From Phorcus lineatus (Eukaryota > Mollusca > Gastropoda > Trochida > Trochidae): a stretch of 64,000 nucleotides of DNA. Below the pieces are notes generated by a model. It was not told the origin of the DNA and did no database searches. It was given only the letters and a program-made list of their open reading frames with translations. The DNA is taken from contig OV121088.1 in the NCBI GenBank assembly GCA_921293015.1, forward strand, positions 2,852,001 to 2,916,000, in the 5' to 3' direction. Shown in pieces: positions 61,055 to 64,000 of this stretch. Every line of letters starts with the position of its first letter. Position 1 is the first letter of the stretch. Position numbers and translations under genes: made by a program.

Positions 61055-63839
61055 TTGTTGCATGGATATCCTCTCGGTATCCTGAGATATTGTACTTGTG
61101 AGAACGAACCTGATCAAGCAGCAATTGCTGAAACTGACATTTTCATGCTGAAATGCCATACATTCCATCAGTATAGAGGTCTTTTTCCTGAAATTGTTGG
61201 ATTGTGCTTGAACTGTGAAAGTACAATAATTTGGACAACTGCAGGTATTTCATCCAAAATACAACAATGTTAGATACAAGAAATCTGAGTGATCACTATG
61301 TTACTAAATGCAGGGCTTATTTACTGTTGGTTGTCCTGCTTGAATGTATATTCCTGTAATGATGTACTTAACAATGGTTCAGCCCTAAGTTTTCAGGGTT
61401 AAATGCTGTGCAACTTTTGTCTCAGCAATACAGAAGACTATTAATCTGAAACTTGTTAATTCTGAAACATCCTGAAAACATTCCTGTTAATTGTTTTTGT
61501 GAAGTTTCCTGTAATGGTGTACTTCTTTTTGGCCCAACTCTTGGTATGTAGCAGGGGAAGGGTTAAACTAGGATACTCTTTTCTCTGATTAATTCCTGAA
61601 TATATGTCATCAACTGTTAGCATATAAAACCTTTCATTTTTCAACCAAGTTATCAATTAGTTTTACACCAGGTATTAAGTGGATTTCGGAAGGGCATATA
61701 TGTGGTTTCGAACAAAATGTGGATAATTATAGTGCTATATCACATGTTTCAATGACAGCAGTCATGACCAAAGATTTGTCCTCATAATTTGTGTATGGCC
61801 CATGACATAAGTGCTTTTGGACTCTCCGTCACATTAATGGAAAATCTTGTCAAAAATTTAATAAAATCTTAAAACTAAGTTTGTTTGTACAGGGAACAGG
61901 GCCTATAAACATTTTAAAAAAAGGGGGGGGGGGGGGGTTCTCGCTAAGGGGTCTACCGTTTTACAGTCAAATTTTTAAAAAAGCCTACCTGTATACACCC
62001 CCAATTTCACCACTGCTTCGTTCACCGAAAAAGCCACAAGCAAGGTAATGCAGTGCACTCTTGCAGTTGACCTGATCCAAAAGTATATAGGCTGGCTGGC
62101 AGACAGCTATTTCAATCATTCCTTTAGAACTCAAAAAGGTTCCTTTATGAGTGATTTTCATTCTCATCAGGCAGCCATGGAAAGAGTTGATCATGTTTGA
62201 GTCAAGTTACAACCACCCTTTGAAAGTCAGCTTAGAAATGTTGAATAATGAAGAAGACCAAGTGCCTTTACTTTTATACCCCTTCAAATTTATTTTCAAA
62301 TTTTATTTCTCCAGTTGTAGTGTTTCTTTTCAGAGTTCATAACTTGAGTTTATGGCGTAGACTATTCTAATACAGACCACAAACTTTATTTGTATAATAT
62401 ATATTATATTATATATATATATTTGTATGCAAGATAGTCTGTAGTTTACACGCTTGAGTTTTAATCCTGTAGTAAATGGTGGACCATCAGTAATTCACAC
62501 CATTGACAATCTGGAAAGTTAAATCAGGAAATGATTTTACGAGAGCTTCTCACAAATTATTGCTTTTTGCTCCTTTATTGTCAGCACAAATAGAACATTA
62601 TCTAGAACAATAAGTAAAAAAAGCACAGTTAAACCTATCTGCACCAAATAGAGTCAATTTTGAAAGCAATGACAACCTAACAATCAATACTTAGTTTTGA
62701 CCTTTTTAATTTCTTTTCAAGAATGTTGAAACAAAATTAGGCTTCTGAACAATAATAATAAGAACTTATCTTCTACTCTTCGTCCCTCATCCCATAAAAG
62801 AGTCAAGCAATTAGATCACTGCCTCTTCCTTTATACTATGCAATAACAGTAAACTGTAAGTTAAGTGCAATTTCTGTTGTCTCTTTTTGATCCAAAGTAA
62901 GAAATGTGTTTTCAAGAAAATTCTTTTGGCACACTGCCAATGGGTGTCACACTGAGGGCCCTCTTTGACTATTGCTTAGCTTTGCCTCCCAGGCATCATT
63001 TACAAAGTAGAAAACTCTATGCCAATTATTTCTTGTAAGACCACCTAATGTACTCATGTGACACATTTACTGCCAAAGAACATACTGGATGTAAGTTAAA
63101 TGTGTATGTGGGAGAATGAATTATTTATCTACAATAAATGTCGAGGACATTTTAACCGCTGAGAAGAATCTTGTTATTTTAACTGGAAGGATTTTCAATC
63201 ATAGATCAATCTTTTTTAGATATTTCATGAATGGGAGATCCAAAAAGCCTTTTTCATTTTGTACAAAAATGTCTACAAATGAGATCTTAGATCTTTTGAT
63301 TTTGTATTTTGAGCTTTCTTTTACCCACAATTTTTTAATTCACCCTAAAATTTACCTACCTACCTTCATATACTTACCTATATACCTACATGTTCCTGTA
63401 TTATTTATTGAATTGTTTGCTTTTATTGAGTAATTGTTTGCCATTGTAATATGGTTTTGATGAATATAAGAAGTTAAATATAACTGAAAAATTTAGTTTA
63501 TATTAGGTTAAGTTTCAAGATGATTGTTCTTGAATACTAGACTAGGCAGGTGAGGCTGGTAAATAAAGGCAATAAAATGATTTTCATCATATTTGCATAG
63601 ATATATTATGATAATCACTTTGTGTATGCACCTAGTGTACAAATAAAGCGTTTTATAGATACCCATTATTATCATTATTATTATATTTACATCAAATGCC
63701 TTGATTGTGAACAGTGAAAAATATTTATGAACAGATTTGTTATTTGATAAAGAAATATAAAAAATTTGATATCAAGTTACAAATGCTCATACATTAATTG
63801 CTGGAATAATAAATCTTTCACTTTATATTCTTTATAAAG

Positions 63840-63840
<1 letters not shown>
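61055..63840. other. 3' UTR and downstream, no further gene recognised
   Basis: AATAAA hexamers occur at 61859-61864 and again near 63564-63580 and 63644; which one ends the SH3BP2 mRNA cannot be told. A 15-G run lies at 61923-61937 and a short TA-rich microsatellite at about 62395-62425. Open frames here are short and without coding character. Confidence 0.45.

Positions 63841-63912
<72 letters not shown>
63841..63912. repeat. (TA)36 microsatellite
   Basis: 72 bp of pure TA dinucleotide, likely length-variable. Confidence 0.95.
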
Positions 63913-63915
<3 letters not shown>

Positions 63916-64000
63916 CATAGATATATGTTCACAAAATTTCTATTTGAGGTTGTATTGTTTACATTATTTTAACAATATTCAAATGTGAATGATTCTCAAA

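Overview
This is nuclear DNA from an invertebrate animal, most likely a mollusc and probably a bivalve. The evidence is small exons separated by long AT-rich introns, dense TE debris of lophotrochozoan type (DIRS, piggyBac, hAT, L2-like and Jockey/I-like LINEs), repeats opening with GTCCG-rich leaders, and a tRNA-derived SINE whose 3' tail (ATATAAGTGAAAT...CTTGAAAG...GGCGTTAAA) I recall as common in bivalves. The taxon is an inference.

Host genes. Two gene bodies lie on the + strand. (1) Exons at 20887-20991, 21718-21957 (possible cassette), 23632-23684 and 24428-24622 encode a Bcl-2-like protein. The last has BH1- and BH2-like segments, and its splice donor falls right after the BH2 Gly-Trp, where many Bcl-2 family genes have an intron. 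(2) Twelve phase-compatible exons from 38847 to the stop at 61054 encode an orthologue of SH3BP2 (3BP2): PH domain, acidic and tyrosine/proline-rich linker, a tankyrase-type RxxPDG motif, and a C-terminal SH2 domain with its FLVR arginine. The first coding exon of SH3BP2 and the last exon of the Bcl-2-like gene were not found. The exon phases do not join directly, so two neighbouring genes are more likely than a fusion, but a fusion is not excluded.

Left end, 1-11.7 kb. This is a nest of retroelements. A minus-strand LINE (ORF1 at 11657-10564, ORF2 from 4383 leftwards) is interrupted in the third codon of ORF2 by a structurally complete DIRS element (4384-10451). A second copy of the same DIRS family ends at 2236, at the LINE's 3' side. 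Both DIRS copies keep the family's inverted repeats and internal complementary region. The insertion junction fits recombination at a shared GA dinucleotide with no target-site duplication. The coding regions are old and broken, except for the open recombinase frames.

12-20 kb holds a TTAA-flanked non-autonomous piggyBac relative, low-complexity and palindromic DNA, a SINE tail, a dispersed repeat split by an 81-bp hairpin transposon (its empty paralogous site lies at 55.5 kb), and a mariner relic.

The 24.6-38.8 kb interval between the two genes is filled with a 3-kb hAT element, a hAT-type MITE, a Jockey/I-like LINE with an inverted tail, and a 5'-truncated L2-like LINE. Inside SH3BP2, the intron between its second and third identified exons carries a piggyBac element (40238-44139) with a decayed transposase on the minus strand. 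Later introns carry SINEs, ~145-bp and ~150-bp tandem repeats, a TIR element, foldback palindromes, a second copy of the hAT MITE and another piggyBac derivative. After the SH3BP2 stop codon the window is AT-rich with no further gene recognised. All calls come from reading the sequence; no database search was possible.
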